A DNA stretch of 64,000 bases from CAVUCH01 sp963739995 (GTDB taxonomy: Bacteria; Acidobacteriota; Vicinamibacteria; Vicinamibacterales; JAENWD01). The position numbers and the translations under genes were made by a program. This document shows positions 50,694 to 60,858 of this stretch, piece by piece (position 1 is the stretch's first letter; each line of letters opens with the position of its first letter). The DNA lies in contig CAVUCH010000008.1 in NCBI GenBank assembly GCA_963739995.1, positions 1 to 64,000 of the forward strand, in the 5' to 3' direction. The notes beneath the pieces are model-generated. The model was not told where the DNA came from. It made no database searches and saw nothing but the letters and a program-made list of their open reading frames with translations.

Positions 50694-51704
50694 ATGGTAG
50701 GTGTGCAGGAGCGGGATCAGGTGCGGGTCGGGGTGGCGGGGGCGACGGGCTACGCCGGACAGGAGCTCGTCCGCCTGCTGGCCCGGCATCCGCACGCGCG
50801 GCTCGCCCGCGCGATGGCGTCGAGCGCCTCGAGCCCGCGGCGGGACCTCCCCGCCCTTGCCCACCTGTGGGATGGCACGGTGGTCCCGCTCGACGTCGAA
50901 GCGCTCGCGGATGGCACCGACGCGGTGTTCCTGGCACTGCCGGAGGAAGCATCTGCCGAAATCGCTCCGCGACTGCTCGCGCGCAACCTGCGGGTGTTCG
51001 ACCTGTCGGGTGCCTTCCGTCTCCGCGACGGCGCCACGCGCGCGCAGTGGTACCCGAAGACCGGCACGGTTCCGCCCGACATCGTGTATGGATTGCCGGA
51101 GCTGCGGCGCGGAGAGCTGCCGGCAGCCCGGCTGGTGTCGTGCCCGGGATGCTACCCGACGGCGGCGGCACTCGCCCTCGGACCGCTCGCCAGGGCGGGC
51201 CTCATCGCCGGTGACATCGTGATCGATGCGAAGTCGGGCGTGTCCGGGGCGGGCAAGGCACCGAGCGAACGGACGCACTTTTCCGAGTGTCACGGCAGCG
51301 TCTCGGCGTACGGCGTCTTCGCTCACAGGCACGCGGCCGAGATCGAGCAGGAGCTGGATCTCGAGGTCACGTTCGTGCCGCACCTGGTGCCGCTCGACCG
51401 CGGCATTCTCGAGACGATTTATACCCGAGTGGGCGCGAGCACGACGGAGAACACGATTGCCGAGACCTACCGGGCTGCGTACGCCGGCGCGCCGTTCGTG
51501 CGGGTGACCGGCGGCACGCTGCCGGTCATCAAGCAGGTGGCGAATACGAACTTCTGCGATATCGGCTGGAAGCTCGACGCGGCGAGTGGCCGCCTCGTGG
51601 TGGTCTCGGTCCTCGACAACCTGCTCAAGGGCGCCGCCGGTCAGGCCGTGCAGGGCTTCAACATCGCGTTCGGGTTCGACGAGCGCGCGGGGTTGCTCGT
51701 GTGA
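50694..51704 (+). CDS. argC: N-acetyl-gamma-glutamyl-phosphate reductase
   Basis: 336 residues from ATG 50694; GTG 50721 with GGAG 9 bases ahead is an equally possible start that gives 327 residues. It has the NADP-binding VRVGVAGATGYAGQELVRLL, the catalytic Cys in SCPGCYPTAAALAL, SGVSGAGKAPSERTHFSEC and PHLVPLDRGILETIY. It reduces N-acetylglutamyl phosphate to the semialdehyde. First gene of the rightward operon; its stop overlaps argB (GTGA). Confidence 0.95.
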   Translation: MVGVQERDQVRVGVAGATGYAGQELVRLLARHPHARLARAMASSASSPRRDLPALAHLWDGTVVPLDVEALADGTDAVFLALPEEASAEIAPRLLARNLRVFDLSGAFRLRDGATRAQWYPKTGTVPPDIVYGLPELRRGELPAARLVSCPGCYPTAAALALGPLARAGLIAGDIVIDAKSGVSGAGKAPSERTHFSECHGSVSAYGVFAHRHAAEIEQELDLEVTFVPHLVPLDRGILETIYTRVGASTTENTIAETYRAAYAGAPFVRVTGGTLPVIKQVANTNFCDIGWKLDAASGRLVVVSVLDNLLKGAAGQAVQGFNIAFGFDERAGLLV

Positions 51705-52525
51705 GCCGCGGCTGGAGGGTGCTGAAGCTCGGAGGCGAGCTGATGGAGGAGCCTGGCCGCATGCGCGCGCTGGCAGCGGCGATCGCCCGCGCGGCGGCGG
51801 TCGTCCCGCTCGTCGTCGTGCACGGCGGCGGGCGCGAGATCGATGCCGCCCTGACGCGCGCCGGCATCGGGAAGCGGCAGGTCGACGGCGTGCGTGTGAC
51901 CGACGAGGCCACGCTGGCGGTCGTCGTGGAGGTGCTCGCCGGAGCGATCAACACGCGGCTTGTGGCCGCGATCAATGCCGCGGGCGGACAGGCGGTCGGT
52001 CTGACGGGTGCAGACGCGGGTGTCGCAGTCGTGGACGCGGCGCCGCCGCACACCGGTGCTGACGGCACCGTGACGGAGCTCGGGTACGTGGGGCGGCCGA
52101 TAGCGAGCGGCCCGCCGCGCCTGCTCACCACGCTCGGGTCGGAGGGTTACCTCCCGGTGGTGGCGAGCATCGGGATGAGCGCCGATGGGGCGCTGTACAA
52201 CGTGAATGCCGACACGATGGCGGCGCACCTGGCCGCACGGCTCGGAGCGGCACGGCTCGTGATTGCGGGTGCAACGCCCGGGGTGCTCGACGAGCACGGG
52301 CGCACGATCGAGCAGCTGGATCGCGCCGCCGCCGGCGCGCTGATCGCGAGCGGCACGGCGAGTGCTGGCATGGTCGCCAAGCTGCGGGCCTGCCAGGATG
52401 CGGTCGGGAACGGCGCGGCCGAAGTCCTGCTGATGGATGGGCGCCGGGCGCAGGCGATCGAAACAGTGCTTACGGACGCCGACTGCGGGCGGGCCGGAGA
52501 TTTCCTCACACGAATGGTGGCGTGA
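51701..52525 (+). CDS. argB: Acetylglutamate kinase
   Basis: 274 residues from GTG 51701. Seen: VLKLGGELME, VVVHGGGREIDAAL, GVRVTDEATLAVVVEVLAG, GLTGADAG, YNVNADTMAAHLAARLGAARLVI and SGTASAGMVAKLRAC. It phosphorylates N-acetylglutamate, the usual target of arginine feedback in bacteria with the acetyl cycle. It overlaps argC by four bases and argD by one. Confidence 0.96.
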   Translation: MSRGWRVLKLGGELMEEPGRMRALAAAIARAAAVVPLVVVHGGGREIDAALTRAGIGKRQVDGVRVTDEATLAVVVEVLAGAINTRLVAAINAAGGQAVGLTGADAGVAVVDAAPPHTGADGTVTELGYVGRPIASGPPRLLTTLGSEGYLPVVASIGMSADGALYNVNADTMAAHLAARLGAARLVIAGATPGVLDEHGRTIEQLDRAAAGALIASGTASAGMVAKLRACQDAVGNGAAEVLLMDGRRAQAIETVLTDADCGRAGDFLTRMVA

Positions 52526-53754
52526 TGATGAGTTCCACACGCGTAGAGAGCCTGACGACAGCCGTGCCCGCCCTCGAGGCGAGGCGCGTCGTGCAGGTCT
52601 ATCGCCGCGCACCCATCGTCGTGACGCACGGGACGGGCGTGTATCTGTACGACAGCGAGGGCCGCGAGTACCTCGACCTCATCTCCGGTGTCGGCGTGGC
52701 TTCGCTCGGGCACGCCAACCCGGAGCTGGCGCGAATCGTTGCCGAGCAGGCGGGGATACTCCTGCACTCCTCGAACCTGTTCTTCCACCCGTACCAGGGA
52801 CAGCTCGCCGATCGGCTCGCAACGATGTCGGGCCTCGACCGGACGTTCTTCTGCAACAGCGGCACGGAAGGCATGGAAGCGTGCCTGAAGTTCGCGCGCC
52901 GCTACTGGTACTCCGCCGGCGAGAAGTGCCGCACCCGAATCGTGGCGCTCGAGGGCGCATTCCACGGCCGCACGATGGGATCGCTGTCGGTCACGGCGGA
53001 CCCGCATTACCGGGATCCGTTCGCGCCGCTGCTGGCCAACGTCACGTTCGTGCCGGCGAACGACGTCGAGGCAGTCGAGGCCGCGATCACCGCGGATACG
53101 GCCGCGATCGTGCTCGAGGGGATCCAGGGAGAGGGCGGCGTGCGCCCGTTGACGCCGGCGTTCGCCAACGCGGTGCAGGCAGGCTGCGATCGAACGGGCG
53201 CGCTGCTCATCTGCGACGAGGTGCAGTGCGGCCTCGGACGCACCGGTGATCCGTTTCTGTTCCCGGTGCTGGGACTTCGTCCTCAACTCGTGGCGATCGG
53301 CAAAGCCCTCGGCGCCGGCATTCCAATAGGTGCGGCGCTCGTCGCGGAAGATGTCGCCGGACGAATCGACTTCGGCGATCACGGGAGCACCTACGGCGGA
53401 AACCTGCTGGCCTGCCGTGCGGGGCTCTACTTCGTCAGCCAGTTGCTCGAAGGCGGGCTGCTCCCTCACGTCGCGCGGGTGGGTGCGCACCTCGAAGCAC
53501 GCCTCCTCCACCTCTCGCGCACGCACGCGATGGTGCGCGAGGTGCGTGGCCGCGGTCTGATGCGCGGCATCGATCTCGATAGGCCTGCCGCGCCCGTCAT
53601 CGACGCCGCGCGTTCACGCGGGTTGCTCGTCAACGGCACCGCGGGGACCGTCGTCCGCATGTTGCCGGCACTGACCATCTCCGAAGAGGAAATCGATCAG
53701 GCCATCGACCGGCTCGACGCCGCGCTGGCCGAGGTTGCTGGAGCGCCACGATGA
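52525..53754 (+). CDS. argD: Acetylornithine aminotransferase
   Basis: 409 residues. Class III PLP aminotransferase: LDLISGVGVASLGHANPEL, FFCNSGTEGMEACLKFAR, FHGRTMGSLSVTA, LEGIQGEGGVRP, ICDEVQCGLGRTG, the PLP Lys in AIGKALGAGIPIGA, and GDHGSTYGGNLLAC. It converts N-acetylglutamate semialdehyde to N-acetylornithine. ATG 52525 overlaps the argB stop by one base; ATG 52528 is also possible. Confidence 0.95.
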   Translation: MMSSTRVESLTTAVPALEARRVVQVYRRAPIVVTHGTGVYLYDSEGREYLDLISGVGVASLGHANPELARIVAEQAGILLHSSNLFFHPYQGQLADRLATMSGLDRTFFCNSGTEGMEACLKFARRYWYSAGEKCRTRIVALEGAFHGRTMGSLSVTADPHYRDPFAPLLANVTFVPANDVEAVEAAITADTAAIVLEGIQGEGGVRPLTPAFANAVQAGCDRTGALLICDEVQCGLGRTGDPFLFPVLGLRPQLVAIGKALGAGIPIGAALVAEDVAGRIDFGDHGSTYGGNLLACRAGLYFVSQLLEGGLLPHVARVGAHLEARLLHLSRTHAMVREVRGRGLMRGIDLDRPAAPVIDAARSRGLLVNGTAGTVVRMLPALTISEEEIDQAIDRLDAALAEVAGAPR

Positions 53755-54341
53755 CGTTTGCTACCGTCCCGCTCACGCCGCGGGCGACGCACTCCGCCCT
53801 GGATCGTGCCGACGGTCCGCTCGCCGTCGAGTTGCGCGCCGCCGCCGCTCGCGATCTCGACGATATTTACCAGCTGATCGCGGATCACGTCGCCTCCGAC
53901 CACCTGCTGCCGCGCACGCGCGAGGAGATCGAAAGCCGCATCGCCCGGTTCGTTGTCGGCGAGGCCGAGGGCGTCGTCGTCGCCTGCGCTGAGCTGGCGC
54001 CGCTGAGCGCAGAAGTCGCGGAGGTTCGTTCCCTCGTCGTGGCGGAGCACGTCCGTGGCATGGGCGTTGGGCGTTTGATTCTCGACGCGCTCGTCCGGCA
54101 CGCCGTCACCAACGGCCACCAGCGCCTGTGCGCCTTCACACACGGTCCCGCGTACTTCATACGGCTCGGATTCTCAATCGTCCCGCACCTCTGGGTGCCG
54201 GAGAAGGTGTTCTCGGATTGCGTCGGCTGCCCCATGTTCCGCACGTGCGGACAGCACGCGGTGGTCCTCGCCCTCGACGAGCGGCAGCTCCGCCAGACGA
54301 CGATGCGGCTGGCGAACGGGACCAGAGAGCGCGTCGCGTGA
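53751..54341 (+). CDS. argA: N-acetylglutamate synthase, short GNAT form
   Basis: 196 residues, stand-alone acetyltransferase without the kinase-like regulatory domain of classical ArgA. The acetyl-CoA loop VRSLVVAEHVRGMGVGRLIL and the tail AYFIRLGFSIVPHLWVPEKV with CVGCPMFRTCGQHAVVL match short ArgA proteins. It acetylates glutamate to prime the pathway; ArgJ then recycles the acetyl group. It overlaps argD and argJ by four bases each. Confidence 0.88.
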   Translation: MTFATVPLTPRATHSALDRADGPLAVELRAAAARDLDDIYQLIADHVASDHLLPRTREEIESRIARFVVGEAEGVVVACAELAPLSAEVAEVRSLVVAEHVRGMGVGRLILDALVRHAVTNGHQRLCAFTHGPAYFIRLGFSIVPHLWVPEKVFSDCVGCPMFRTCGQHAVVLALDERQLRQTTMRLANGTRERVA

Positions 54342-55546
54342 AGGTGCAACCGATCGCGGGCGGCATTACGGCCGCACGGGGCTTCCGGGCTGCCGGCGTG
54401 AGCGCCGGGATCAAGGCGTCCGGGGCGCTCGACGTCGCCCTGATCGTGCCGGAAACGCCGGCTGCGGCGGCGGCGCTGTTCACGACGAACCAGGTACAGG
54501 CGGCGCCCGTGACCGTGTCGCGCGAGCACCTGCGAGCGTCGGGCGGACGCGTGTCGGCGGTGCTCGTCAACAGCGGGTGCGCCAACGCATGTACTGGACC
54601 GGATGGCCTTGTCGTGGCGCGCGAATCAGCCGGGGCGCTCGCCGATCGCGTGGGCTGTCCCATCGGCGAAGTACTGGTCGCCTCCACGGGCGTGATTGGC
54701 GTCGCGCTGAGCCTCGACAGGCTTCGCATCGGGATTGCGCGGGCCCATGCGGCACTTTCTGCGGACGGCCATCCCGCGGCCCTGGCGATCATGACGACCG
54801 ACATCGGCCCGAAGGAATACGCGGTGCGGGTTGACACGCCGCACGGCGCCTTCCATGTCGGCGGCATCGCGAAGGGTGCGGGGATGATCGAGCCGCTGCT
54901 CGCGACGATGCTCGGGTTCGTCACGACGGATGCGGACGTCACGCCGGCGCTGCTCCACCAGCTGCTGGAGTCGGTCGTGGACCGCACGTTCAACGCGATT
55001 ACGGTGGACGGCGAGTGCTCTACGAACGATACGGTCCTCGCGCTGGCGAGCGGGGCGAGCGGCGTCACGATCGAAAACGGGGAGGGAGAGGATGCGCTCA
55101 TCGCCGGGCTGGAGACCGTCTGCCGAGAGCTGGCCCTGATGATTGTGCGTGGCGGCGAAGGGGCCACGAAGCTGGTGGCCGTGCGCGTGACGGGCGCCGC
55201 GAGCGCGGCGGCGGCCAAGCAGGCGGCCCGGACCGTCGCGAACTCACCGCTCGTGAAGACGGCGGTGCACGGGGGAGACCCGAATTGGGGCCGCCTGGTG
55301 GCGGCTACCGGGCGATCCGGCGTGCCGTTCGATCTCGCGCGCGCTCGCGTGCGCATCGGGCCGGCCGTCCTGTTCCGTGCCGGGCAGCCGTTCGATGGCG
55401 AGGCGCCGCGTGCCGCCGAATACCTCCGCGGGACGGACATCGACATCGAAATCGACCTTGGCACCGGCGGTTCGCACGAGGCAACGATGTGGACCTGTGA
55501 TCTCAGCGCCGAGTACGTGCGCATCAACGGGGAGTACCGCACATGA
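54338..55546 (+). CDS. argJ: Ornithine acetyltransferase (bifunctional ArgJ)
   Basis: 402 residues from GTG 54338. Self-cleavage occurs before Thr190 in the LLATMLGFVTTDA motif, giving alpha and beta chains. VLVNSGCANACTG, GVIGV, TTDIGPKE, NAITVDGECSTNDT and GDPNWGRLVAATGRSG are present. It moves the acetyl group from N-acetylornithine to glutamate; some members also use acetyl-CoA. Having argA as well suggests ArgJ is mainly the recycling type. Confidence 0.96.
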   Translation: MKVQPIAGGITAARGFRAAGVSAGIKASGALDVALIVPETPAAAAALFTTNQVQAAPVTVSREHLRASGGRVSAVLVNSGCANACTGPDGLVVARESAGALADRVGCPIGEVLVASTGVIGVALSLDRLRIGIARAHAALSADGHPAALAIMTTDIGPKEYAVRVDTPHGAFHVGGIAKGAGMIEPLLATMLGFVTTDADVTPALLHQLLESVVDRTFNAITVDGECSTNDTVLALASGASGVTIENGEGEDALIAGLETVCRELALMIVRGGEGATKLVAVRVTGAASAAAAKQAARTVANSPLVKTAVHGGDPNWGRLVAATGRSGVPFDLARARVRIGPAVLFRAGQPFDGEAPRAAEYLRGTDIDIEIDLGTGGSHEATMWTCDLSAEYVRINGEYRT

Positions 55547-56544
55547 GCCCTTCAGCCCCGGCCGCGCTGCGCGCGGTCCCGTCGCCCAGCCTCCGCCAGC
55601 CGGGCGATGCCCGCAGCTTCCTCTCGGTGCTCGACGTCACCGCAACGGAACTGCAGGCTGCCCTTGCGCTCGCTGCGCGCCTGAAGCGTGAACGCGCCCT
55701 TGGCTCGTGCGCCCCCACCTCGCGGGCACTGACCGGGCGGCACGTGGCGCTGCTGTTCGACAAGCCGTCGCTGCGCACCCGGGTGACCTTCGAGGTCGCC
55801 GTGCGCGAGCTGGGCGGCGATGTGCTGACGCTCCCGCCGGAAGTCGCGCTTGGCGGGCGCGAGCCGGTGGCGGACGTTGCACGCAATCTGGAGCGGTGGG
55901 TGCACGCGGTCGTCATCCGCACCTTTGCACAGCGCACGGTGAAGGACTTCGCGGCCGCGGCGCCACGGCTCGCCGTCGTGAACGCACTCACCGACGAAGA
56001 GCACCCCTGCCAGGCGGTCGCGGATTTCCTGACGCTGCAGGAGCAGGTGGGGGCGCTCGCCGGCCGCACCGTGGGATTCGTCGGTGACGGCAACAACGTG
56101 GCAACCTCTCTCGCACACGCCGGCGTGATGCTCGGCGTCACCGTCCGTGTCGCGTCGCCGCGCGGTTACGAGCTGCCGGACCGCGTCATCGACCAGTGCG
56201 GAGCGGTTGCGCAATTCGGTGCACAGGTAGTGCAGGTCGAAGACCCGCGCGAGGCGGTACGCGGCGCAGCGGCGATCTATACCGACGTCTGGACGTCAAT
56301 GGGTCAGGAGGATGAGCTCGCGGAGCGGCGGCGCACGTTTGCGCCGTACCAGGTCACGCCCGCGTTGATGAAGCTGGCGTCGCCGGGTGCGTCGTTCATG
56401 CACTGCCTGCCGGCACACCGCGGCGAGGAGGTGGCTGAGAACGTGTTCGAATCAGCGGCCTCGCTGGTGTTCGAGCAGGCGGAGAACCGCCTGCACGCGC
56501 AGAAGGCCTTGTTGCTGACCCTGCTGGCCCCGTCGCACGCGTGA
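55543..56544 (+). CDS. argF: Ornithine carbamoyltransferase
   Basis: 333 residues. The carbamoyl-phosphate site reads FDKPSLRTRVTFEVAV; LTDEEHPCQAVADFLT, GDGNNVATSLAHAGVMLG, YTDVWTSMGQEDE and FMHCLPAHRGEEV identify ornithine rather than aspartate or acetylornithine carbamoyltransferase. It makes citrulline. Last gene of argC-B-D-A-J-F, overlapping argJ by four bases. The first 23 residues are an Ala/Pro-rich extension. Confidence 0.95.
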   Translation: MSPSAPAALRAVPSPSLRQPGDARSFLSVLDVTATELQAALALAARLKRERALGSCAPTSRALTGRHVALLFDKPSLRTRVTFEVAVRELGGDVLTLPPEVALGGREPVADVARNLERWVHAVVIRTFAQRTVKDFAAAAPRLAVVNALTDEEHPCQAVADFLTLQEQVGALAGRTVGFVGDGNNVATSLAHAGVMLGVTVRVASPRGYELPDRVIDQCGAVAQFGAQVVQVEDPREAVRGAAAIYTDVWTSMGQEDELAERRRTFAPYQVTPALMKLASPGASFMHCLPAHRGEEVAENVFESAASLVFEQAENRLHAQKALLLTLLAPSHA

Positions 56545-56637
56545 ACATCAGGCGACCCGTCCTGCGCACCCGGTTCGGGCCAGGGTTGCTGCTCTTGCGC
56601 CGGGGGACATAGAGTTGACGTCGGCGAGGCTGACGTC

Positions 56638-58350
56638 ATGAATCGACCCTGGCTCGAACGGTACGACGAGGGCGTGCCCCCCTCGCTCGAGTACCCTCCC
56701 GGCACACTCGTGGACGTTCTCCGCGCCACGGCGGCGGAGCGTCCGACCCACCCGGCCGTCCTCTTCAAGGGCAGCACCCTCTCGTACAGCAGTCTCGATC
56801 GGCTCAGCAGCGCATTTGCTGCAACCCTCGCGGCCGAGGGCGTGCGGAAAGGCGACCGCGTCGGCCTCCTGCTGCCGAACTGCCCGCAGTTCCTGATCGC
56901 GCAGTTCGGGATCTGGAAGGCTGGGGGGATCGTGGTGGCGGTCAATCCCATTTACTCCGAGCGCGAGCTCGAGCTGCCCTTGAGGGAGACGGGCACAGAA
57001 GTAGTGGTCGCCCTGACGCGGCTGTACTCGCGCGCGAAAGCGGTGCAGCCGCACACCAGGGTGCGTCGCGTCATCGCGACCAGCATCAAGGAGTACCTCC
57101 CGCCGATTGTTGCGCTGCTGTTCACCCTGTTTCGCGAAAGGAAGGAGGGCCACCGCATCACCCTCGCGCCCGGCGACGCGTGGTTCAGCCACCAGCTCGC
57201 GGCGGGCGCGGGAAAACCCGCTCCGGACGTCAAGGTGTCGGCCGACGACCCGGCTGTGATCCTCGCAAGCGGGGGCACGACTGGAACGCCGAAGGGCGTC
57301 GTCGGCACGCACCGCGCCTATGTGCAGGCGGGGCTGCAGCTGCGCCGGTGGATCGAGGCGCTCTGCGCGCCCTGGGTCGACCGTATCATGCTGCCGCTGC
57401 CCCTCTTCCACGTGTACGCGAACGTGGGCGTGCAGGGGATGGCGTTCATGGGCCACAACCCGCTCGCCCTCGTGCCGAACCCGCGCGACATCGACGATGT
57501 GCTCGCCACGATTCGCAAGGTGCGGCCCGCATTCTTCACAGGGGTCCCGACCCTCTTTACCGCTCTCCTCAATCATCCCGACGTGAAGGAGGGCCGGGCC
57601 GACTTCAGCTCCATCCGGGTGTGCTTCTCGGGTGCGTCCGCGCTGATGGCGGAGACGCGGCGGCGGTTCGAGGATCTGACAGGCGGCCGCATCATCGAGG
57701 GCTACTCGCTGACAGAAGGAATGATGGCGTGCGTCGTGAACCCCGTACGCGGCACCGTCAAGACCGGGTCAGTGGGCATGCCGCTCCCCGACGTCGACGT
57801 GCTGATCGTCGACCCGGACGATACCGCACGCGTGCTCGAGACCGATGCCGTCGGCGAGCTCCTCATGCGTGCGCCGCAGCTGATGGACGGCTACTGGAAC
57901 AATCCGCGAGAGACGGCAATCGCGCTGAGACCGCGGCCCGAGGGCGGCACGTGGCTGCACACCGGGGATCTCGGGTACCTCGATTCGGATGGGTATCTGT
58001 TCCTGGTGGATCGCAAGAAAGACCTGATCAAGACGAGCGGCTACCAGGTGTGGCCGCGTGAGATCGAAGAAGTGCTCGCGGCTCACCCTGAGGTGCTCGA
58101 AGTGGGTGTCGCCGGCGTGCCCGATCCCGCGAAGGGCGAAGTGGTGAAAGCGTGGGTGGTGCTGAAACCCGGCACCCGGGCAACCGCCGATGACCTGCGC
58201 GCGTGGTGCAAGGCACGCCTGGCCCCGTACAAGGTGCCAGCGAGTGTCGAGTTCCGGAACGAATTGCCGAAATCGATGGTCGGCAAAGTGCTCCGGCGCA
58301 TGTTGACGGCGACGGAACCCCCCACGCCATCCGCCACTCCTGTGAATTGA
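56638..58350 (+). CDS. fadD: Long-chain acyl-CoA synthetase
   Basis: 570 residues. AMP-forming ligase: P-loop LASGGTTGTPKGVVGTHRA, PLPLFHVYANVGVQGM, YSLTEGMM, DTxxxTGD-type region GTWLHTGDLGYLDSDGYL, KDLIKTSGYQVWPREIEEVL and the catalytic Lys in PKSMVGKVLRRML. It activates fatty acids to CoA thioesters. GAGG lies 8 bases before the ATG. It may be co-transcribed with the DUF2339 gene, 8 bases downstream. Confidence 0.92.
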   Translation: MNRPWLERYDEGVPPSLEYPPGTLVDVLRATAAERPTHPAVLFKGSTLSYSSLDRLSSAFAATLAAEGVRKGDRVGLLLPNCPQFLIAQFGIWKAGGIVVAVNPIYSERELELPLRETGTEVVVALTRLYSRAKAVQPHTRVRRVIATSIKEYLPPIVALLFTLFRERKEGHRITLAPGDAWFSHQLAAGAGKPAPDVKVSADDPAVILASGGTTGTPKGVVGTHRAYVQAGLQLRRWIEALCAPWVDRIMLPLPLFHVYANVGVQGMAFMGHNPLALVPNPRDIDDVLATIRKVRPAFFTGVPTLFTALLNHPDVKEGRADFSSIRVCFSGASALMAETRRRFEDLTGGRIIEGYSLTEGMMACVVNPVRGTVKTGSVGMPLPDVDVLIVDPDDTARVLETDAVGELLMRAPQLMDGYWNNPRETAIALRPRPEGGTWLHTGDLGYLDSDGYLFLVDRKKDLIKTSGYQVWPREIEEVLAAHPEVLEVGVAGVPDPAKGEVVKAWVVLKPGTRATADDLRAWCKARLAPYKVPASVEFRNELPKSMVGKVLRRMLTATEPPTPSATPVN

Positions 58351-58358
58351 CGTCCGAA

Positions 58359-60611
58359 ATGACAATTCTCTTCGGCCTCATGGCGGCGGGCGTGTGGCTG
58401 CTCATCACATTTGTGCTGCCGGTCGTCGCGTTCCTGCGGGCGTCGCGGGCGGCATCTGAAGCGGCGGCGCTTCGCGGTCGGGTGTCGGCGCTCGAAGCGC
58501 ACCTCCGCGATCTGGCCGCCGTGCATGACAGGACGGCTGCAGCCCCGCCCATCGATGCGGCAGGGGAGCCGGAGGGCGCGCCGCACAGCGCCCCGGCCCC
58601 AGCCGTCGTTCCACCCCTGCCACACGACAGTGCTCCGCAGATCGAGCCGGTGCCCTCAACGTTCGTGGGCACGGCTGCGGTTGCGGCTGCGCCTGGCGAA
58701 GAAGCAGCTAAGCCTGGCGTCGATGCTGCGTTCACCGAAGACGCGCAGGCGGAGAACGGGGCGCGAGGACTCGAGGAGGCAATCGGGGGGCGGTTGCTGC
58801 TGTACGTCGGGACGATCGTGGTCGTGCTCGGCGCCGCTTTCTTCTTGAAGTACGCGTTCGATCGGGAGTGGATCACGGAATCCATGCGCGTGGTCCTTGG
58901 CGGCGTCGCGGGCATGGCTCTGGTCGGTGGAGGTCTGCGGCTCGGGCGCGCGGGTTACGCCGCCTATGGCCAGGTGCTGACGGGGGGCGGGCTCGCCGTG
59001 CTGTACCTGGCGGTCTACGCCGCATTCGGGTTCTACGGCCTCATTGGATCGGCCGTGGCCTTCGTCCTGCTCACGGTGGTTACTGCTGGCGCGGCGCTGC
59101 TTGCCGATCGCCAGGACTCGCAACCCATGGCGGTGATGGCCATCGGCGGCGGCTTCCTCACGCCGTTCCTGGTGGGTGGGACCACCGACGCGCAGGTCAC
59201 GCTGTTCTCGTATATCAGCCTGCTCGTGCTCGGCACGATCTACCTCGCTCGGCGCCGCAAGTGGCCATGGCTCAACGTGCTCAGCTACGCGTTCACCATT
59301 CTGACCGTGGCCGCATGGGCCGACGCGTACTACGCCCGCTCGAAGTACCTGCGCACCGAGCTCTTCCTCACGATTTTCTGCGCCTTGTTCCTGATCGCTC
59401 TCCTGCACGCCCGCCGATTGGGTACCGGCGGGGGGCGGCTCGTGGCACTCGTGCTCGTGAGCGCGCCCGTTCTCTACCACGCCGTCTCTCTCGGAATCCT
59501 CGCGCCGCACGGAGTGGCATTCCTGATCTACGTCATCGCGTTCACCGTCGGCGCGGTCGGCTGGGCCACGCGTCGCGCGCCCCCCGAGGTGCGGGTGCTG
59601 CTCTGGGCGGCCGTGACGCTGCCGCTGCTCGGGTGGATCGACGTCCACCAGTCACGCCAGTGGATGGCGCCGTCACTCGTGACGCTCGGGGCCGTGTTCG
59701 CGCTGCACCTGCTCGCGCAGATGGACCGCCTCGCGAGGACGGAGGATGACCTCGGCCACAGCGACCTGCTGCTGCTGCATCTGAACGGTCTCGGCCTCTT
59801 TTTCGGGGTCTACGAGCTGCTCGATCGACAGGCCGTCGCCTGGGTGCCGCGCATCGGCCTTGCCCTCGTCGCCCTGCATGCGGGAATCGCGTGGTGGCTG
59901 CGCCCGCGCCACCGGCACGCCGCCCTGCACGGTCTCGCGGTGGCGTTCGCGCTGCTCGCGGCAACGGTGGGCGTGAAGCTCGACGGAGGCTGGCTGACGG
60001 CGGCGTGGGCGGCGGAAGGGGCAGCCGTGATGTGGATCGGCCTCCGGGTGGGGCGCGGCTGGTTCCGTGCGGCCGGTGGGGCGCTGCTGGCCGTGGCGTG
60101 CGGCCGCTGGCTGGTGCTCTCGATGCTGCAGCCGGTCCCCGCGAATTTCCGGCTGTTCGTGAACGAGCCCACCGCCCTCGGCGTCCTGCTCATCGCCCTG
60201 TGCTACGGCCTGGCCTGGCTGCACCGGGCCAACCGCTCGCCCGAACATACGTACGCGCGCACGATCGCCGGGCTCGTGGTGAGCGCGAGCGTGGCCACGG
60301 CCATCCTGCTGACGGCCCAGAACCATGCGTACTGGGAGATCCAGGGGGCCTCGAACGCGGACGCGACGTTCGCCGGACAACTGGCGCTCTCGCTGACCTG
60401 GGCCGGCTACGCTGCGGTGCTCATCGTGATCGGCATCCGTCGCGGATATCGCCCGATCCGGTATACGGCGATCGTGCTCTTCGGGCTGACCGTCGTGAAG
60501 GTGTTCGTCGCGGATCTCTCCGGCCTCGAAGGCATCTATCGCGTCCTCGGGCTCCTGGTAGTCGGCACGATTCTGCTGCTCGTCTCGTTCCTCTATCAGC
60601 GCAGGCGGAAG

Positions 60612-60614
<3 letters not shown>
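58359..60614 (+). CDS. DUF2339 polytopic membrane protein
   Basis: 751 residues from ATG 58359. There is one N-terminal helix, then a Pro/Ala-rich loop (about 50-140), then some 20 closely packed hydrophobic helices from GRLLLYVGTIVVVLGAAFFLKYAFD onward, the hallmark of DUF2339. It ends in a basic tail RRRK. An N-terminal coiled segment (SEAAALRGRVSALEAHLRDLAAV) is also typical. Function is unknown in all members I know of. Inner membrane. Confidence 0.88.
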
Positions 60615-60792
<178 letters not shown>

Positions 60793-60821
60793 CTTCGACA
60801 CGGCGATGGAAATCATGTGGA

Positions 60822-60858
60822 GCCGGGACGTCTGTGGAGCCGGGACTTCAGTCCCGGC
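60822..60858. repeat. Dispersed hairpin repeat containing the MFS stop codon
   Basis: GCCGGGACT and AGTCCCGGC (60839-60858) form the standard stem, here in the opposite orientation, preceded by a partial second copy (gtggagccgggac). The TGA of the MFS gene (60850-60848) lies in the loop. Confidence 0.85.

Noticed and set aside
48652..51171. An 839-codon minus-strand frame covering argG
   Set aside because: Only the argG part (from 49995) is protein-like. The N-terminal 390 codons are antisense of argC plus intergenic sequence, and the C-terminal part beyond the frameshift is out of frame.
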